Source: Kosakonia arachidis (GTDB lineage: Bacteria; Pseudomonadota; Gammaproteobacteria; Enterobacterales; Enterobacteriaceae). From it: a stretch of DNA of 64,000 nucleotides. Under the pieces are notes generated by a model. That model saw nothing but the letters and a program-made list of their open reading frames with translations. It was not told the origin of the DNA and did no database searches. How positions within the stretch are numbered: position 1 is the first letter of the stretch; each line of letters opens with the position of its first letter. Both the position numbers and the translations under genes were made by a program. Below are positions 10,597-21,001 of the stretch, one piece after another. The stretch covers positions 622,403 to 686,402 of the forward strand of contig NZ_FPAU01000003.1 of the NCBI RefSeq assembly GCF_900116535.1. Direction: 5' to 3'.

Positions 10597-10620
10597 AAAA
10601 ATCGGGGCCGCTGGTCCCGA
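10594..10620 (-). terminator. Rho-independent terminator of can
   Basis: Read on the minus strand, TCGGGACC and GGCCCCGA pair (one G-T wobble) around a 3-base loop, followed by seven T. The hairpin starts only a few bases past the can stop. Confidence 0.75.
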
Positions 10621-10624
10621 ATGG

Positions 10625-11287
10625 TTATTTGTGGTTGTTGTTCTTCTTGCTGAGGTTGGAGACACCCTGGCGATAACGCTGCTCCAGCAATTCTCGGTTG
10701 GTTGCGCTCACTTCCAGATCGCGCAGCAGTCCGTCGTGAATGCCGTAGGCCCAGCCGTGAATTGTCACTTTCTGACCGCGTTTCCAGGCGGATCGCATGA
10801 TCGTTGAATGGCCCAGGTTGTAAACCTGTTCCATGACGTTCAGTTCGCATAGGGTATCGAAGCGGTGCTCTGCCGGTATCTCGCCGAGTAGCGAGCTATG
10901 TTTAAACCAGATATCGCGAATGTGCAGCAACCAGTTGTCGATAAGCCCAAGTTCAGGGTTTTCAACTGCCGCCTGCACGCCGCCACAGCCATAGTGTCCG
11001 CAGATGATGATGTGTTCGACTTCCAGTACGTCCACCGCGTACTGCACAACGGAGAGGCAGTTCAGATCGGTATGAATCACCAGGTTTGCGACATTACGGT
11101 GAACAAACAGTTCGCCTGGTTCCAGCCCGGTAAGGCGCTCGGCCGGTACGCGGGAATCGGAGCATCCAATCCACAGGAAACGCGGTTTTTGTGCTTGTGC
11201 CAGCGTGGCAAAAAAACCGGGATCTTCTTCCACCAGCATTTTTGACCATAGTGCGTTATTGCTGATGAGTGTATCTATGTCTTTCAT
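10625..11287 (-). CDS. can: Beta-class carbonic anhydrase
   Basis: Cytoplasmic zinc enzyme interconverting CO2 and bicarbonate, needed to supply bicarbonate to carboxylases in air. The zinc ligands of the type II beta class can be placed at Cys42, Asp44 (GCSDSRVP), His98 and Cys101 (CGHYGCGG). The length of 220 residues equals E. coli Can. It is divergent from yadG across about 100 bases and ends in its own terminator near the hpt stop. Confidence 0.97.
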   Translation of the reverse strand: MKDIDTLISNNALWSKMLVEEDPGFFATLAQAQKPRFLWIGCSDSRVPAERLTGLEPGELFVHRNVANLVIHTDLNCLSVVQYAVDVLEVEHIIICGHYGCGGVQAAVENPELGLIDNWLLHIRDIWFKHSSLLGEIPAEHRFDTLCELNVMEQVYNLGHSTIMRSAWKRGQKVTIHGWAYGIHDGLLRDLEVSATNRELLEQRYRQGVSNLSKKNNNHK

Positions 11288-11389
11288 GGAAGGAGATGAC
11301 CTGTAACGGTAAATGCGTTGCGCTAATATAGGTGAACTCTTCCTCTTTTAAAACCACACATCAAGTGTAAAAAAGGTAAGCGATATTTC

Positions 11390-12316
11390 ATGACCATTGC
11401 ACTGGAGCTTGAGCAGCTTAAAAAAACCTATCCGGGCGGCGTTCAGGCGCTGCGCGGGATTGACCTGAAAGTAGAAGCTGGTGATTTCTATGCGCTTCTT
11501 GGACCGAATGGCGCAGGGAAATCCACCACAATCGGCATCATCAGTTCGCTGGTCAATAAAACGTCCGGGCGCGTCAGCGTCTTTGGCTATGACCTGGAAA
11601 AAGATGTGGTCAACGCCAAACGCCAACTGGGGCTGGTTCCGCAGGAGTTTAACTTTAACCCGTTTGAAACCGTCCAGCAGATTGTGGTCAACCAGGCGGG
11701 CTACTACGGTGTGGATCGCAAAGAAGCGATGGTGCGCAGCGAAAAATACCTGAACCAGCTTGATTTGTGGGAAAAACGCAATGAACGTGCACGGATGCTC
11801 TCCGGCGGTATGAAGCGTCGCCTGATGATCGCTCGCGCACTGATGCATGAACCGAAACTGCTGATCCTTGATGAGCCGACGGCAGGCGTGGATATTGAAC
11901 TGCGTCGTTCTATGTGGGGCTTTTTGAAAGATCTGAACGATAAAGGCACCACCATTATCCTCACCACCCACTATCTGGAAGAGGCGGAGATGCTGTGCCG
12001 CAATATCGGTATTATTCAGCGCGGCGATTTGATCGAAAACACCTCGATGAAAGCACTACTTTCCAAACTGAAATCGGAAACTTTTATTCTCGATTTGGCG
12101 CCGAAGAGCCCGTTGCCGAAGCTGGAGGGGTATCAGTACCGTCTGGTGGATACCTCCACGCTGGAAGTTGAAGTGTTGCGCGAGCAGGGGGTAAACAGCG
12201 TTTTCAGCCAGCTCAGCGCGCAAGGGATACAGGTGTTAAGTATGCGTAACAAAGCCAACCGTCTCGAAGAGCTGTTTGTCACGCTGGTTCATGACAGAAA
12301 AGGAGAAAGCGCATGA
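11390..12316 (+). CDS. yadG: ABC transporter ATP-binding protein YadG
   Basis: ATPase subunit of a putative two-component exporter with YadH. Walker A (GPNGAGKST) is at 38-46, the signature LSGGM at 137-141 and Walker B with its glutamate (LLILDEP) at 157-163, all intact. The 308 residues match E. coli YadG, and the DrrA/CcmA-like arrangement suggests export. The substrate is unknown. The stop overlaps the yadH start by four bases (ATGA), suggesting coupled translation. Confidence 0.93.
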   Translation: MTIALELEQLKKTYPGGVQALRGIDLKVEAGDFYALLGPNGAGKSTTIGIISSLVNKTSGRVSVFGYDLEKDVVNAKRQLGLVPQEFNFNPFETVQQIVVNQAGYYGVDRKEAMVRSEKYLNQLDLWEKRNERARMLSGGMKRRLMIARALMHEPKLLILDEPTAGVDIELRRSMWGFLKDLNDKGTTIILTTHYLEEAEMLCRNIGIIQRGDLIENTSMKALLSKLKSETFILDLAPKSPLPKLEGYQYRLVDTSTLEVEVLREQGVNSVFSQLSAQGIQVLSMRNKANRLEELFVTLVHDRKGESA

Positions 12317-13083
12317 TGCAGCTCTATTGGGTGGCGCTGAAGAGTATCTGGTACAAAGAGATCCAGCGTTTCATGCGGATTTGGGTGCAAACGCTGGTGC
12401 CGCCAGTGATCACCATGACGCTCTATTTTATTATTTTCGGCAATCTGATCGGTTCGCGGATTGGTGAAATGCATGGTTTCACCTACATGCAGTTTATCGT
12501 GCCGGGGCTGATCATGATGGCAGTGATCACCAATGCTTACGCCAACGTCGCATCGTCGTTTTTCAGCGCCAAGTTTCAGCGCAATATTGAAGAACTGCTG
12601 GTCGCGCCGGTTCCGACGCATGTGATTATTGCAGGCTATGTTGGCGGCGGCGTGGCGCGCGGGCTGGGTGTCGGTATTCTGGTTACTGCCGTTTCGCTGT
12701 TTTTTGTGCCGTTTCAGGTGCATTCATGGCTGTTTGTCGGTTTAACGCTGTTGCTGACCGCCGTGCTGTTTTCGCTGGCGGGTCTGCTGAACGCGGTGTT
12801 TGCCAAAACCTTTGACGATATCAGCCTGATCCCGACCTTTGTGCTGACACCGTTGACCTATCTGGGCGGGGTGTTTTACTCCCTGACGCTACTGCCGCCG
12901 TTCTGGCAGGCGCTGTCGCACCTGAACCCGATAGTCTATATGATTAGCGGCTTCCGTTTTGGTTTCCTTGGCATTACCGACGTTCCGCTGTTGACCACTG
13001 TTGCCGTGCTGGTGGTGTTTATCATCGCCTTCTATTTGATTTGCTGGTACTTGATCGATCGCGGCCGCGGGCTGCGCAGTTAA
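12313..13083 (+). CDS. yadH: ABC-2 type transporter permease YadH
   Basis: Inner-membrane permease of 256 residues with about six hydrophobic segments, for example around 25-45, 60-80 and 140-165, and a final one near 230-250. The ABC-2 signature area NPIVYMISGFRFG is present. It is translationally coupled to yadG and presumably forms a homodimer with two YadG subunits. The substrate is not known. In K-12 the next gene is yadI (a PTS IIA-like protein); here a terminator and yadE follow instead. Confidence 0.93.
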   Translation: MMQLYWVALKSIWYKEIQRFMRIWVQTLVPPVITMTLYFIIFGNLIGSRIGEMHGFTYMQFIVPGLIMMAVITNAYANVASSFFSAKFQRNIEELLVAPVPTHVIIAGYVGGGVARGLGVGILVTAVSLFFVPFQVHSWLFVGLTLLLTAVLFSLAGLLNAVFAKTFDDISLIPTFVLTPLTYLGGVFYSLTLLPPFWQALSHLNPIVYMISGFRFGFLGITDVPLLTTVAVLVVFIIAFYLICWYLIDRGRGLRS

Positions 13084-13092
13084 TCTCTTCGG

Positions 13093-13125
13093 GCTGGCTC
13101 TCCTGTACAAGAGAGCCAGCTTGTC
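13093..13125 (+). terminator. Terminator of yadGH
   Basis: A 10-bp perfect stem (GCTGGCTCTC with GAGAGCCAGC) closes an 8-base loop and is followed by TTGTCT. The tail is only moderately T-rich. Confidence 0.75.
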
Positions 13126-13213
13126 TGAATGGGCTATTTTTTGTACTTACTCCGGCCTTTGAATATGTGTAGTTTTGTTACACTAATGGCAGTCTCTCAA
13201 CTCGGTTCGTCTC

Positions 13214-14458
13214 ATGTCGCGTTTGATTACCCTTCTGCTGTTGCTGGTTACCTGTAGCACTTCTGCCAGTATTGTCAGTGAACAGCGCATTCCTGCGCGC
13301 TATATGCAAACCACCGAAGATGCCGATATCTGGGCGCAGGTCGGTGACAGAGTGGTAACGGTCGGGAATATTCGCGCCGGGCAAATTCTGGCAGTAGTGC
13401 CGGGCGCAGAGGATTACTATGCCTTTCGCTTTGGCTTTGGCAGCGGTTTTATCGATAAAGGCCATCTGAGCGCGGTGGAGGGCAATCAGCGCGTTGAGGA
13501 CAGCCTTGGCGATCTGGATAAGCCGCTGAGTAACCAGAATCTGGTCACATGGCAGGATACGCCGCTATATACGGCGCCGGATAACCGCAGCGAACAGTTT
13601 GGTACATTGGCGGAAAATCTGCGTTATCCCATTATCGATAAACTGAAAGATCGCCTGAATCAGACGTGGTTCCAGATCCGCATCTGCAATCGACTGGCCT
13701 GGGTAAGTAGCCTGGATGCACAGGAAGACAGCGGTATTCCTGTGCTAACCTACCATCACATTCTGCGCGACGAGGAAAATACCCGTTTTCGCCATACCTC
13801 TACTACCACGTCGGTGCGCGCTTTTACTAACCAGATGAACTGGCTGCGAGATCAAAGATATACCACACTGTCGATGTATCAGCTGGAAGGCTATGTGCGT
13901 AACCGGATGAACCTGCCTGCGCGTTCAGTGGTAATAACCTTTGATGACGGCCTGAAATCGGTTAACCGTTATGCTTACCCGATCCTACGCGAATACGGTT
14001 TTAAAGCGACGGCATTTATTATCTCATCGCGCATTAAACGTAAGCCGCAGAAATGGGATCCAAAGTCGTTACAGTTTATGAGCGTGTCGGAACTGAACAG
14101 CATGCGCGACGTGTTTGACGTGCAGTCGCATACGCACTTCCTGCACCGGGTGGATGGTGCAATGCACCCGATATTGCTCAGCCGTAGTTACCACAACATT
14201 CTGTTTGATTTTAAACGTTCCCGCCGGGCGCTGGCACAGTTCAACCCGCACGTACTCTATCTTTCATATCCGTTTGGTGGTTATAACGACACCGCGATAA
14301 AAGCGGCTAATGACGCGGGTTTTCATATGGCGGTAACGACCGTGCGCGGGAAAGTGAAACCGGGCGATAATCCATTCTTGCTGAAGCGTTTATACGTACT
14401 AAGAACGGATTCGCTGGAAACGATGGCGCGGCTGATCAGTAACCAGCCGCAAGGGTAG
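13214..14458 (+). CDS. yadE: Putative periplasmic polysaccharide deacetylase YadE
   Basis: Secreted NodB-type deacetylase of 414 residues. A signal peptide covers roughly residues 1-19; the cysteine at 14 is preceded by VT, a poor lipobox, so a simple Sec signal is more likely. Residues about 108-165 look like a bacterial SH3-like domain ([10 protein letters not shown] to NRLAWVSS). The NodB core follows: ITFDDG (241-246) with the metal aspartate pair, and QSHTH (304-308) with the metal histidines. The substrate is unknown, though PgaB-like glycan deacetylation is plausible. It converges on panD with five bases between stops. Confidence 0.88.
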   Translation: MSRLITLLLLLVTCSTSASIVSEQRIPARYMQTTEDADIWAQVGDRVVTVGNIRAGQILAVVPGAEDYYAFRFGFGSGFIDKGHLSAVEGNQRVEDSLGDLDKPLSNQNLVTWQDTPLYTAPDNRSEQFGTLAENLRYPIIDKLKDRLNQTWFQIRICNRLAWVSSLDAQEDSGIPVLTYHHILRDEENTRFRHTSTTTSVRAFTNQMNWLRDQRYTTLSMYQLEGYVRNRMNLPARSVVITFDDGLKSVNRYAYPILREYGFKATAFIISSRIKRKPQKWDPKSLQFMSVSELNSMRDVFDVQSHTHFLHRVDGAMHPILLSRSYHNILFDFKRSRRALAQFNPHVLYLSYPFGGYNDTAIKAANDAGFHMAVTTVRGKVKPGDNPFLLKRLYVLRTDSLETMARLISNQPQG

Positions 14459-14463
14459 GGGAA

Positions 14464-14844
14464 TCAGGCAACCTGAACCGGTACGGCTTTCGCCGTGCGT
14501 TTCATTTCGTTGTCGCCGTCAAAATAGGCCACTTTCGGCTGCCAGCTACGGGCAACTTCATCAGGTACGGTAACGTAGCTGGCAATAATCAGGATATCGC
14601 CCACGTCAGCGCAGTGCGCCGCTGCGCCGTTAACCGAAATAATTCTGGAACCGCGTTCCCCGGCAATCGCGTAGGTTGAGAAGCGTTTGCCGTTGGTTAC
14701 GTTATAGATATCGATGGCTTCATATTCGAGAATACCAGCCGCCTCAAGGAAATCCTGGTCAATGGCGCAGGAACCCTCATAGTGCAGGTCGGCCTGTGTC
14801 ACTTTGACGCGATGGAGCTTGCCTTGCAGCATTGTGCGAATCAT
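14464..14844 (-). CDS. panD: Aspartate 1-decarboxylase proenzyme
   Basis: Makes beta-alanine for pantothenate and coenzyme A. The 126-residue proenzyme self-cleaves between Gly24 and Ser25 (HYEGSCAID) to form a pyruvoyl group; the site is intact. It is on the same strand as panC and panB, 126 bases downstream of panC. In K-12 yadD lies between panD and panC; here only a short non-coding gap remains. Confidence 0.97.
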   Translation of the reverse strand: MIRTMLQGKLHRVKVTQADLHYEGSCAIDQDFLEAAGILEYEAIDIYNVTNGKRFSTYAIAGERGSRIISVNGAAAHCADVGDILIIASYVTVPDEVARSWQPKVAYFDGDNEMKRTAKAVPVQVA

Positions 14845-14970
14845 GAGTTAAACCTTCATTACGGATAAGTCAGCTAAAAATGAGGGGCCGCATACTGCAT
14901 TTCCCCGCATGCTTATTTTCTCCCGCAGACCGTAAAAAGCCGTAACGAGAGTGGAGTCCTGGCGAAATTT

Positions 14971-15834
14971 TTACCCTGCCTGGTGGGCAAGTTCAACCAC
15001 TTTATTGTCGATAAGGCGCGCCTGGCCGAGCCATGCTGCCATTAAAATCACCGCTCGTTGGCTTTTGGCCGAGAGTGCTTCCAGCGTGTCGGCATCGCGG
15101 ATTTGAATATCGTCAGCGCGCAGACCTGCATCGTTGATTTCCTGGGCTGCAATGGCGATCAGTTCTTCTTCGTCGCTTGCGCTTGCCTGCAATTTCTCCG
15201 CAATGTCATTCATCACTTTGCTCAATGCCGGAGCGATTTTACGCTCGTCAGCGGTGAGGTAACCATTGCGTGAACTCAGTGCCAGACCATCTTTCGCACG
15301 TACCGTCGGTACGCCGACGATCTCAATGTCATAGCCCATATCGGCAACCATTTTGCGGATCAACTGCAACTGCTGGTAATCCTTCTCGCCGAAGCAGGCG
15401 ATATCCGGCTGTACCAGATTAAACAACTTGCTGACGATGGTGGAAACGCCGCGGAAATGCCCCGGACGGCTGGCACCCTCCAGCATGGTGGAGAGTCCCG
15501 GTACGTCAACATAGGTTTGACCTTCGGTGCCCTGCGGATAGATATCGGCAGGCGCAGGCGCAAAGACAAAATCCACCTTGCGCTTGTTCAGCTTCTCGCA
15601 ATCATCTTGCAAGGTACGCGGGTAGCGCACCAGGTCGTCCGGACGGTCGAATTGCATCGGGTTAACAAAAATGCTCACGACTACCACGTCGGCGCGGGTT
15701 TTCGCTTCATCGACCAGCTTCATATGGCCATCGTGCAGGTTACCCATGGTCGGGACAAGCGCAATGCGTTTCCCTTCCTGATGCAGGCGGCGAATATGCT
15801 GACGCAGCAGCGGGAGGGTTTCAATAATTAACAC
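14971..15834 (-). CDS. panC: Pantothenate synthetase (pantoate--beta-alanine ligase)
   Basis: ATP-dependent condensation of pantoate with beta-alanine through a pantoyl-adenylate. The nucleotidyl-transferase HIGH-like motif is in [10 protein letters not shown] (28-37), and the SSRNGY segment serves the KMSKS role. The product has 287 residues against 283 in E. coli, the extra ones at the C-terminus (HQAG). It is 11 bases downstream of panB, so the two are surely one transcript. Confidence 0.97.
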   Translation of the reverse strand: MLIIETLPLLRQHIRRLHQEGKRIALVPTMGNLHDGHMKLVDEAKTRADVVVVSIFVNPMQFDRPDDLVRYPRTLQDDCEKLNKRKVDFVFAPAPADIYPQGTEGQTYVDVPGLSTMLEGASRPGHFRGVSTIVSKLFNLVQPDIACFGEKDYQQLQLIRKMVADMGYDIEIVGVPTVRAKDGLALSSRNGYLTADERKIAPALSKVMNDIAEKLQASASDEEELIAIAAQEINDAGLRADDIQIRDADTLEALSAKSQRAVILMAAWLGQARLIDNKVVELAHQAG

Positions 15835-15845
15835 AACAGGACTCC

Positions 15846-16637
15846 TTAATGGAAACTGTGTTCTTCGCCCGGATAGACACCGGACTCAACTTCGGCAACA
15901 TACTGCCTGACCGCTGCGCGCATGTCGCCTGCCTCATTGAGGAAATTTTTAGCAAATTTAGGAATATGACCGCCAGTGATGCCAAAAGCGTCATGCATAA
16001 CCAGAATTTGTCCGTCGGTAACCTTGCCTGCGCCAATTCCAATCACCGGAATGGTTAATGCGGCGGTAATGCGCTGCGCCAGCTCAACCGGCACGCACTC
16101 CAGCACCAGCAGTTGCGCTCCGGCGGCTTCCAGCGCCAGCGCATCGTCAAGCAACCCCTGAGCCGCGTCGCCGCGCCCCTGAACTTTGTAGCCGCCGAAA
16201 ATATTGACGGATTGCGGCGTCAGGCCGAGATGGCCGCACACTGGCACCGCGCGTTCGGTGAGCATTTTTACCGTCGGTGCCAGCCAGCGACCGCCTTCGA
16301 TTTTCACCATATTGGCACCTGCGCGCATCACAATGGCGGAATTCTCAAAAGCCTGTTCCGGTGTGGCATACGCCATAAATGGTAGATCGGCGAGCAGCAG
16401 GCATGCCGGAGCACCGCGGCGCACCGCTTGTGTGTGATAAGCGATATCTGCCACGGTGACGGGCAGGGTGGAGTCATGACCTTGTACCGTCATCCCTAAC
16501 GAGTCGCCAACCAGCATCACGTTGATCCCTTCTTCGGCAAACAGTTTGGCAAAGCTGTAGTCGTAAGCGGTGATTGTCGCGAAGCGTTTCTTATCCTGTT
16601 TACACTTATGCAGCCAGGAGATGGTGGTAGGTTTCAT
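15846..16637 (-). CDS. panB: 3-methyl-2-oxobutanoate hydroxymethyltransferase
   Basis: First committed step of pantothenate synthesis: adds a hydroxymethyl group from methylene-tetrahydrofolate to ketoisovalerate, giving ketopantoate. Family segments [19 protein letters not shown] and [11 protein letters not shown] are present. The frame extends 17 codons upstream, but the ATG at 16637 has a CAGGAAAC ribosome site and matches E. coli PanB (263 against 264 residues). It precedes panC. Only 100 bases separate it from folK, where K-12 has a fimbrial operon. Confidence 0.97.
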   Translation of the reverse strand: MKPTTISWLHKCKQDKKRFATITAYDYSFAKLFAEEGINVMLVGDSLGMTVQGHDSTLPVTVADIAYHTQAVRRGAPACLLLADLPFMAYATPEQAFENSAIVMRAGANMVKIEGGRWLAPTVKMLTERAVPVCGHLGLTPQSVNIFGGYKVQGRGDAAQGLLDDALALEAAGAQLLVLECVPVELAQRITAALTIPVIGIGAGKVTDGQILVMHDAFGITGGHIPKFAKNFLNEAGDMRAAVRQYVAEVESGVYPGEEHSFH

Positions 16638-16737
16638 AGTGTTTCCTGATAGTTCAAAGCGTGTTTTGGCGCATTCTATCAGTAACATTCAGGTGGGCAA
16701 TGATTTTAGGCCATCACAAAGAGACGGCAGGAGGGAA

Positions 16738-17217
16738 TTACCAGACGTCGGGTTTTGGTGCGTTGAGCTGTTCCAGCGTGGCGCGCAACGAAGTGCCATC
16801 CGGGAAGTGCAGATCGGGTGCGATTTCAAACAACGGCCACAGCATAAAACCCCGGTTTTTCATATCGTAATGCGGAACTGTCAGGCGCTGCGTATTCAGT
16901 GTTAAGGCACCAAACAGCATGACATCGAGATCGAGTGTGCGTGGCCCCCAGCGCTCCGCTTTACGTACGCGGCCTTGCTGCAATTCAATCCGTTGGGTGT
17001 TATCGAGCAACGCTTCCGGCGCAAGCGTTGTTTCCAGCGCCACAGCCGCGTTGAGATAATCCGGCTGATCCGGCGGCCCGAGTGGGGGCGTGCGATAGAG
17101 CGAAGAGACTGCCACAATGTGGCTTTGCGGGATTTCGCCGAGGGCGGCAATCGCCGCGTTAACCTGATCAAGCGGCGATGCGAGATTGCTGCCCAGCGCG
17201 ATGTAAGCGAGCGTCAC
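16738..17217 (-). CDS. folK: 6-hydroxymethyl-7,8-dihydropterin pyrophosphokinase
   Basis: Transfers pyrophosphate from ATP to hydroxymethyl-dihydropterin in folate synthesis. The 159 residues equal E. coli FolK. The family signature [15 protein letters not shown] (about 88-102) contains the metal-binding Asp-Leu-Asp. It starts at a GTG whose bases overlap the pcnB stop (GTGA, 17214-17217), so translation is probably coupled to pcnB. The last 20 residues differ from E. coli, which is usual for this variable tail. Confidence 0.96.
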   Translation of the reverse strand: MTLAYIALGSNLASPLDQVNAAIAALGEIPQSHIVAVSSLYRTPPLGPPDQPDYLNAAVALETTLAPEALLDNTQRIELQQGRVRKAERWGPRTLDLDVMLFGALTLNTQRLTVPHYDMKNRGFMLWPLFEIAPDLHFPDGTSLRATLEQLNAPKPDVW

Positions 17218-18611
17218 GCACTGCCCTCACGGCGCGGTGTACGTTTGCGCGGACGACGGTGACGGCGGCGTTCGGTTGGCTCTTCGCCTAAATCATCCAG
17301 CATATCTTTTTGTGCAGGCGGCGCAGAAACCTGGAATTCGCCCCACCATTTCACCAGACGTTGCAGCTCGCTGTTGTTTTCTGCTTCGGCGCGCAGCGCC
17401 AGCAGATCGTAAGCGGCGCGGAATTTCGGATGCTCCATCAGTTTCCAGGCGCGTTTGCCCTGACGACGGGACATGCGCAGCTGTAGCTGCCAGATATCAC
17501 GAATAAGCGCCGTAATGCGTTTTGGAATGGCCAGCGAACGACAGGCTTCATCCAGCACATCATTCATCGCCAGCGCGAATGCATCGTAATAGGCAAGCCC
17601 GCCTTCCTGTGTAATGCGCTGTGCATCCTCCAGCAGCGGATACCAGAACATAGCGGCAAACAGGAACGCCGGGTTGACGCGCATATCATTGTGGATACGG
17701 TTGTCGGTATTCTTCAGCACCTGCTCAATAATGCGCTCCATCGGACTGTCACCTTTTTCGGTGAAATAGCGGGTGATGGTCGGGAACAGGGGTTGGAACA
17801 GGCCATATTCGCGCAGCAAGCGACAGGTGTCATAACCATAGCCCGCCTGCAATAGCTTGAGGGATTCCTCAAACAGACGCGCGGGTGGAACATCATTAAT
17901 TAATGTGGCAAGACGCGGGATCGGCTCGGCCGTCTCTTCGCTGATGCGCATTCCCAACTTGGCGGCGAAGCGCACCGCGCGCAGCATGCGCACAGGGTCT
18001 TCACGGTAGCGGGTTTCCGGGTTGCCAATCAGGCGAATCACGCCCTCTTGCAGATCGCGCATGCCACCCACGTAATCACGCACGGTAAAATCGGCAACGC
18101 TGTAATAAAGGCTATTGATGGTGAAATCGCGACGCTGGGCATCTTCTTCGATGGAACCGAAGATGTTGTCGCGCAGCAGCATGCCGTTTTGGCCGCGCTG
18201 GGAAATAGAACGATCGGTTTGCTGTTCGTCATGGTGGCCGCGAAAGGTGGCGACTTCAATAATTTCCGGGCCGAACATGACATGTGCAAGGCGGAAACGG
18301 CGACCGACCAGCCGGCAGTTGCGGAACAGTTTGCGTACCTGATCCGGCGTTGCGCTGGTGGTGACGTCAAAATCTTTTGGTTTTTTGCCCAGCAATAAAT
18401 CGCGCACGCCGCCGCCTACCAGGTAAGCGTCGTAGCCCGCTTTATTCAGACGATAGAGCACTTTGAGCGCATTTTCACTGATATCTTTGCGGGAAATAGC
18501 GTGCTGCTCACGCGGAATAACCGTCATCTGCGGCTGAGCCAGCGCCTCAATGGCGATGCTCTCTTCGCGGCTTAGCACCTTGCGGCAAAAATTAGCGACT
18601 CGGGTAAAAAT
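17214..18611 (-). CDS. pcnB: Poly(A) polymerase I, with probable AUU start codon
   Basis: Adds 3' poly(A) tails that mark RNAs for decay and controls ColE1 plasmid copy number. The nucleotidyltransferase core is clear: LVGGGVRD at 64-71, then KDFDVTT with the catalytic Asp80 and Asp82, and the [11 protein letters not shown] segment. The C-terminus is strongly basic ([10 protein letters not shown]). No ATG or GTG fits. An ATT at 18609-18611 with GAGGTG four bases before it gives exactly 465 residues beginning (M)FTRVANFCR, as reported for E. coli pcnB, whose AUU start keeps expression low. An upstream in-frame start at 18632 lacks support. folK overlaps its stop. Confidence 0.93.
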   Translation of the reverse strand: MFTRVANFCRKVLSREESIAIEALAQPQMTVIPREQHAISRKDISENALKVLYRLNKAGYDAYLVGGGVRDLLLGKKPKDFDVTTSATPDQVRKLFRNCRLVGRRFRLAHVMFGPEIIEVATFRGHHDEQQTDRSISQRGQNGMLLRDNIFGSIEEDAQRRDFTINSLYYSVADFTVRDYVGGMRDLQEGVIRLIGNPETRYREDPVRMLRAVRFAAKLGMRISEETAEPIPRLATLINDVPPARLFEESLKLLQAGYGYDTCRLLREYGLFQPLFPTITRYFTEKGDSPMERIIEQVLKNTDNRIHNDMRVNPAFLFAAMFWYPLLEDAQRITQEGGLAYYDAFALAMNDVLDEACRSLAIPKRITALIRDIWQLQLRMSRRQGKRAWKLMEHPKFRAAYDLLALRAEAENNSELQRLVKWWGEFQVSAPPAQKDMLDDLGEEPTERRRHRRPRKRTPRREGSA

Positions 18612-18695
18612 AGTACACCTCGGTAGTGTCAAACGTCAGGACAAAAAAATAGCGGCTAATCATAGCTCAGAGCGACGCATTTGAGAATGATGTAT

Positions 18696-19562
18696 TCACA
18701 TCTGCCTCTCTGGCACGCGGGAAAGTGACCAATTTTCGACCGCCCGGTTCAGCAACGCTTCGCTGCTGAGATCCTGCCACTCATTTGTTACATCCTGGTT
18801 CAGAAATTGTAAAGCCCTGATTATCATGGGGCGGGGATCGCCGCCAGGCAAGGCAGGTGCATGGTTTTGCTTGGAGAGCTTATTCCCTTGCTCATTAAGC
18901 GCCAGCGGTAGATGAATATACCCCGGTACAGGCCAGCCAAGCTGCTGATAGAGCGAGATTTGCCGTACTGTCGGTTCAATCAGATCCGCGCCGCGAACAA
19001 TCTCCGTTACGCCCTGAAAATGATCGTCAACGACAACGGCCAGGTTGTAAGCGAATAACCCATCACGACGATGAATAATGAAATCTTCCCGCGCCAGTTT
19101 TTCATCGGCCACAATGCAGCCGCGTAGCTGATCGTCAAAATGCAGCACTGGCTGATGTTGCAGCAGACGTAACGCAGCATTTTCCGGGCCGTTGTGGCGG
19201 GTGCGGCAATAGCCGTCGTAGATGCCGCCGATACTCTGGATACGCGCGCGGGTGCAGGTACAGAAGTAACTGAAACCGTCACGTTGCAAAGTGGCCAGTA
19301 CTTCACGGTAGGCATCATGTCGTTGTGATTGCCACAACACTTCACCGTCCCAGTGCAGACCATAGTGTTCCAGCTGGCGCAAAATTGTCGCTGCTGCGCC
19401 GGGAACCTCACGAGGGGGATCAATATCTTCGATACGGACGAGCCAGACGCCGCGATTAGCGCGGGCCTGTAGGTAGCTGCCAAGCGCAGCAATCAATGAA
19501 CCAAAGTGCAGTTCACCGGAAGGAGATGGCGCAAAGCGCCCAATATAGTGTGATTCAGGCAT
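18696..19562 (-). CDS. gluQ: Glutamyl-Q tRNA(Asp) synthetase
   Basis: A truncated glutamyl-tRNA synthetase paralogue that attaches glutamate to queuosine at the wobble position of tRNA(Asp). The HIGH-like motif lies in [13 protein letters not shown] (11-23), the zinc ligands in CTC (101-103) and Tyr115/Cys119, and the KMSKS-like motif is KLSKQ. The anticodon-binding domain is absent, as expected for this family. I chose ATG 19562 (288 residues); a TTG four codons upstream is also possible, and neither has a strong ribosome site. It follows dksA, but the dksA terminator lies between them, so expression probably depends on read-through. Confidence 0.94.
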   Translation of the reverse strand: MPESHYIGRFAPSPSGELHFGSLIAALGSYLQARANRGVWLVRIEDIDPPREVPGAAATILRQLEHYGLHWDGEVLWQSQRHDAYREVLATLQRDGFSYFCTCTRARIQSIGGIYDGYCRTRHNGPENAALRLLQHQPVLHFDDQLRGCIVADEKLAREDFIIHRRDGLFAYNLAVVVDDHFQGVTEIVRGADLIEPTVRQISLYQQLGWPVPGYIHLPLALNEQGNKLSKQNHAPALPGGDPRPMIIRALQFLNQDVTNEWQDLSSEALLNRAVENWSLSRVPERQM

Positions 19563-19572
19563 ATCGACAGGC

Positions 19573-19603
19573 AAAAGAATATAAGGCGGGAATCACTCCC
19601 GCC
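19573..19603 (-). terminator. Terminator after dksA, upstream of gluQ
   Basis: On the minus strand GGCGGGA and TCCCGCC form a perfect 7-bp stem around a 5-base loop, followed by a T-rich run (TTATATTCTTTT) that ends about ten bases before the gluQ start. Confidence 0.8.
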
Positions 19604-19654
19604 GTATAAGACGCACCACGCCTAAGTGATGCGTCATCAGTGATAGCGGGGGGA

Positions 19655-20110
19655 TTAACCCGCCATCTGTTTTTCGCGGATTTCCGCCAGCGTTTTACAG
19701 TCGATGCACAGATCGGCGGTCGGACGCGCTTCCAGACGGCGGATACCAATTTCCACACCGCAGGATTCACAGAAGCCGAAATCTTCGTCTTCTACTTTTT
19801 TCAACGTCTTCTCGATCTTTTTAATCAGCTTGCGCTCGCGATCGCGGTTACGCAGTTCGAGGCTGAATTCTTCTTCCTGAGCGGCACGGTCAACCGGATC
19901 CGGGAAGTTAGCAGCTTCGTCCTGCATATGTGTAACAGTGCGATCGACTTCATCCCTGAGTTGATTACGCCATGCTTCAAGAATTCGCTTGAAGTGCGCC
20001 AGCTGGGCTTCGTTCATATACTCTTCGCCCGGTTTCTCTTGATACGGCTCCACCCCAGCGATGGCGAGAATACTCAGGGACGATGTTTTACGGTTTTGCC
20101 CTTCTTGCAT
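19655..20110 (-). CDS. dksA: RNA polymerase-binding transcription factor DksA
   Basis: Binds the secondary channel of RNA polymerase and works with ppGpp to repress stable RNA and activate amino-acid promoters. The 151 residues are nearly identical to E. coli. The coiled-coil tip motif is at Asp71, Asp74 and Ala76; the zinc finger uses Cys114, Cys117, Cys135 and Cys138. The ATG at 20110 has an AAGGAGAA ribosome site; six upstream in-frame codons are not needed. It is followed by a terminator and then gluQ. Confidence 0.98.
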   Translation of the reverse strand: MQEGQNRKTSSLSILAIAGVEPYQEKPGEEYMNEAQLAHFKRILEAWRNQLRDEVDRTVTHMQDEAANFPDPVDRAAQEEEFSLELRNRDRERKLIKKIEKTLKKVEDEDFGFCESCGVEIGIRRLEARPTADLCIDCKTLAEIREKQMAG

Positions 20111-20284
20111 GTTGCTTCTCCTTAACACGCACTATCGATCCCCGTGTGGGGGAAAAATCAGGCCGCTATAAATAACAGATGCTTTTACAGATGGCAAATA
20201 TCTAAACGTAACACTTGACAAGGCTGTGAGGAAAAGCGTATTTGCGCACGCGAACAAATCACTGACCCGTCAACTGTTTGCCCT

Positions 20285-20989
20285 TTATACCGTAAAAGGT
20301 AGCGGCAACCTAAGAGTGATATTATTGGCAGAAAGTTCCGCTTTATAAGCGATGACTTCTACCCCCTGACGTTGTGCGTCACTCAATAATCGTGCGTATT
20401 CCTCGTCAATATGGCGTGCTGGAGAAAAATGTTCAACGGCAGAGTGCAGGACGGCAAACAGAATTACCGCGCGATCGCCGCTGGCCGCGACGCTCATTAA
20501 CTCCCGCAGATGCTTTTGTCCTCGCAGGGTAACGGCATCCGGAAAGTAGCCTGACTGCTGCTCGGCGAGCGTGACCGATTTCACTTCAATATAGCAGTTA
20601 CGGCGATCCTCTGCCTGTAACAAAAAGTCAATTCTGCTACGTTCCGCACCATATTTTACTTCGCTTTTCAGCGAGCTATATCCCGTCAGTTCCGCCAGAC
20701 GATCGGCGAGAATGGCTTCTTTTGTTAATGCATTTGCCTGCTGAGTGTTAACGCAAATAAATGCTCCCTGCCGGGTTTGCGTTAATTCCCAGGTGTGTGC
20801 ATATTTGCGCTTCAGATTTGTCGACGTGGAATACCACACCGTATCGCCTGGCGTCGCGCAGCCCGTCATCGCTCCGGTATTAGGACAATGCAATGTCAGG
20901 GTGTCCCCTTCCGGGGTAATCACGTCTGCCAGGAAACGTTTATAGCGCTGGATCAGTGTGGCGGATTTAAGCGGCGGCATAAATTCCAT
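20285..20989 (-). CDS. sfsA: Sugar fermentation stimulation protein SfsA
   Basis: A 234-residue protein of the SfsA family. The C-terminal half has a nuclease-like core (SRIDFLL about 118-124, then YIEVKSVTL), consistent with a restriction-endonuclease-like fold. The N-terminal part resembles an OB fold. E. coli sfsA raises maltose enzyme expression when overproduced and its product binds DNA; the true role is not settled. It is 12 bases downstream of thpR on the same strand. Confidence 0.94.
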   Translation of the reverse strand: MEFMPPLKSATLIQRYKRFLADVITPEGDTLTLHCPNTGAMTGCATPGDTVWYSTSTNLKRKYAHTWELTQTRQGAFICVNTQQANALTKEAILADRLAELTGYSSLKSEVKYGAERSRIDFLLQAEDRRNCYIEVKSVTLAEQQSGYFPDAVTLRGQKHLRELMSVAASGDRAVILFAVLHSAVEHFSPARHIDEEYARLLSDAQRQGVEVIAYKAELSANNITLRLPLPFTV

Positions 20990-21001
20990 AGGAAATCCTT
21001 A

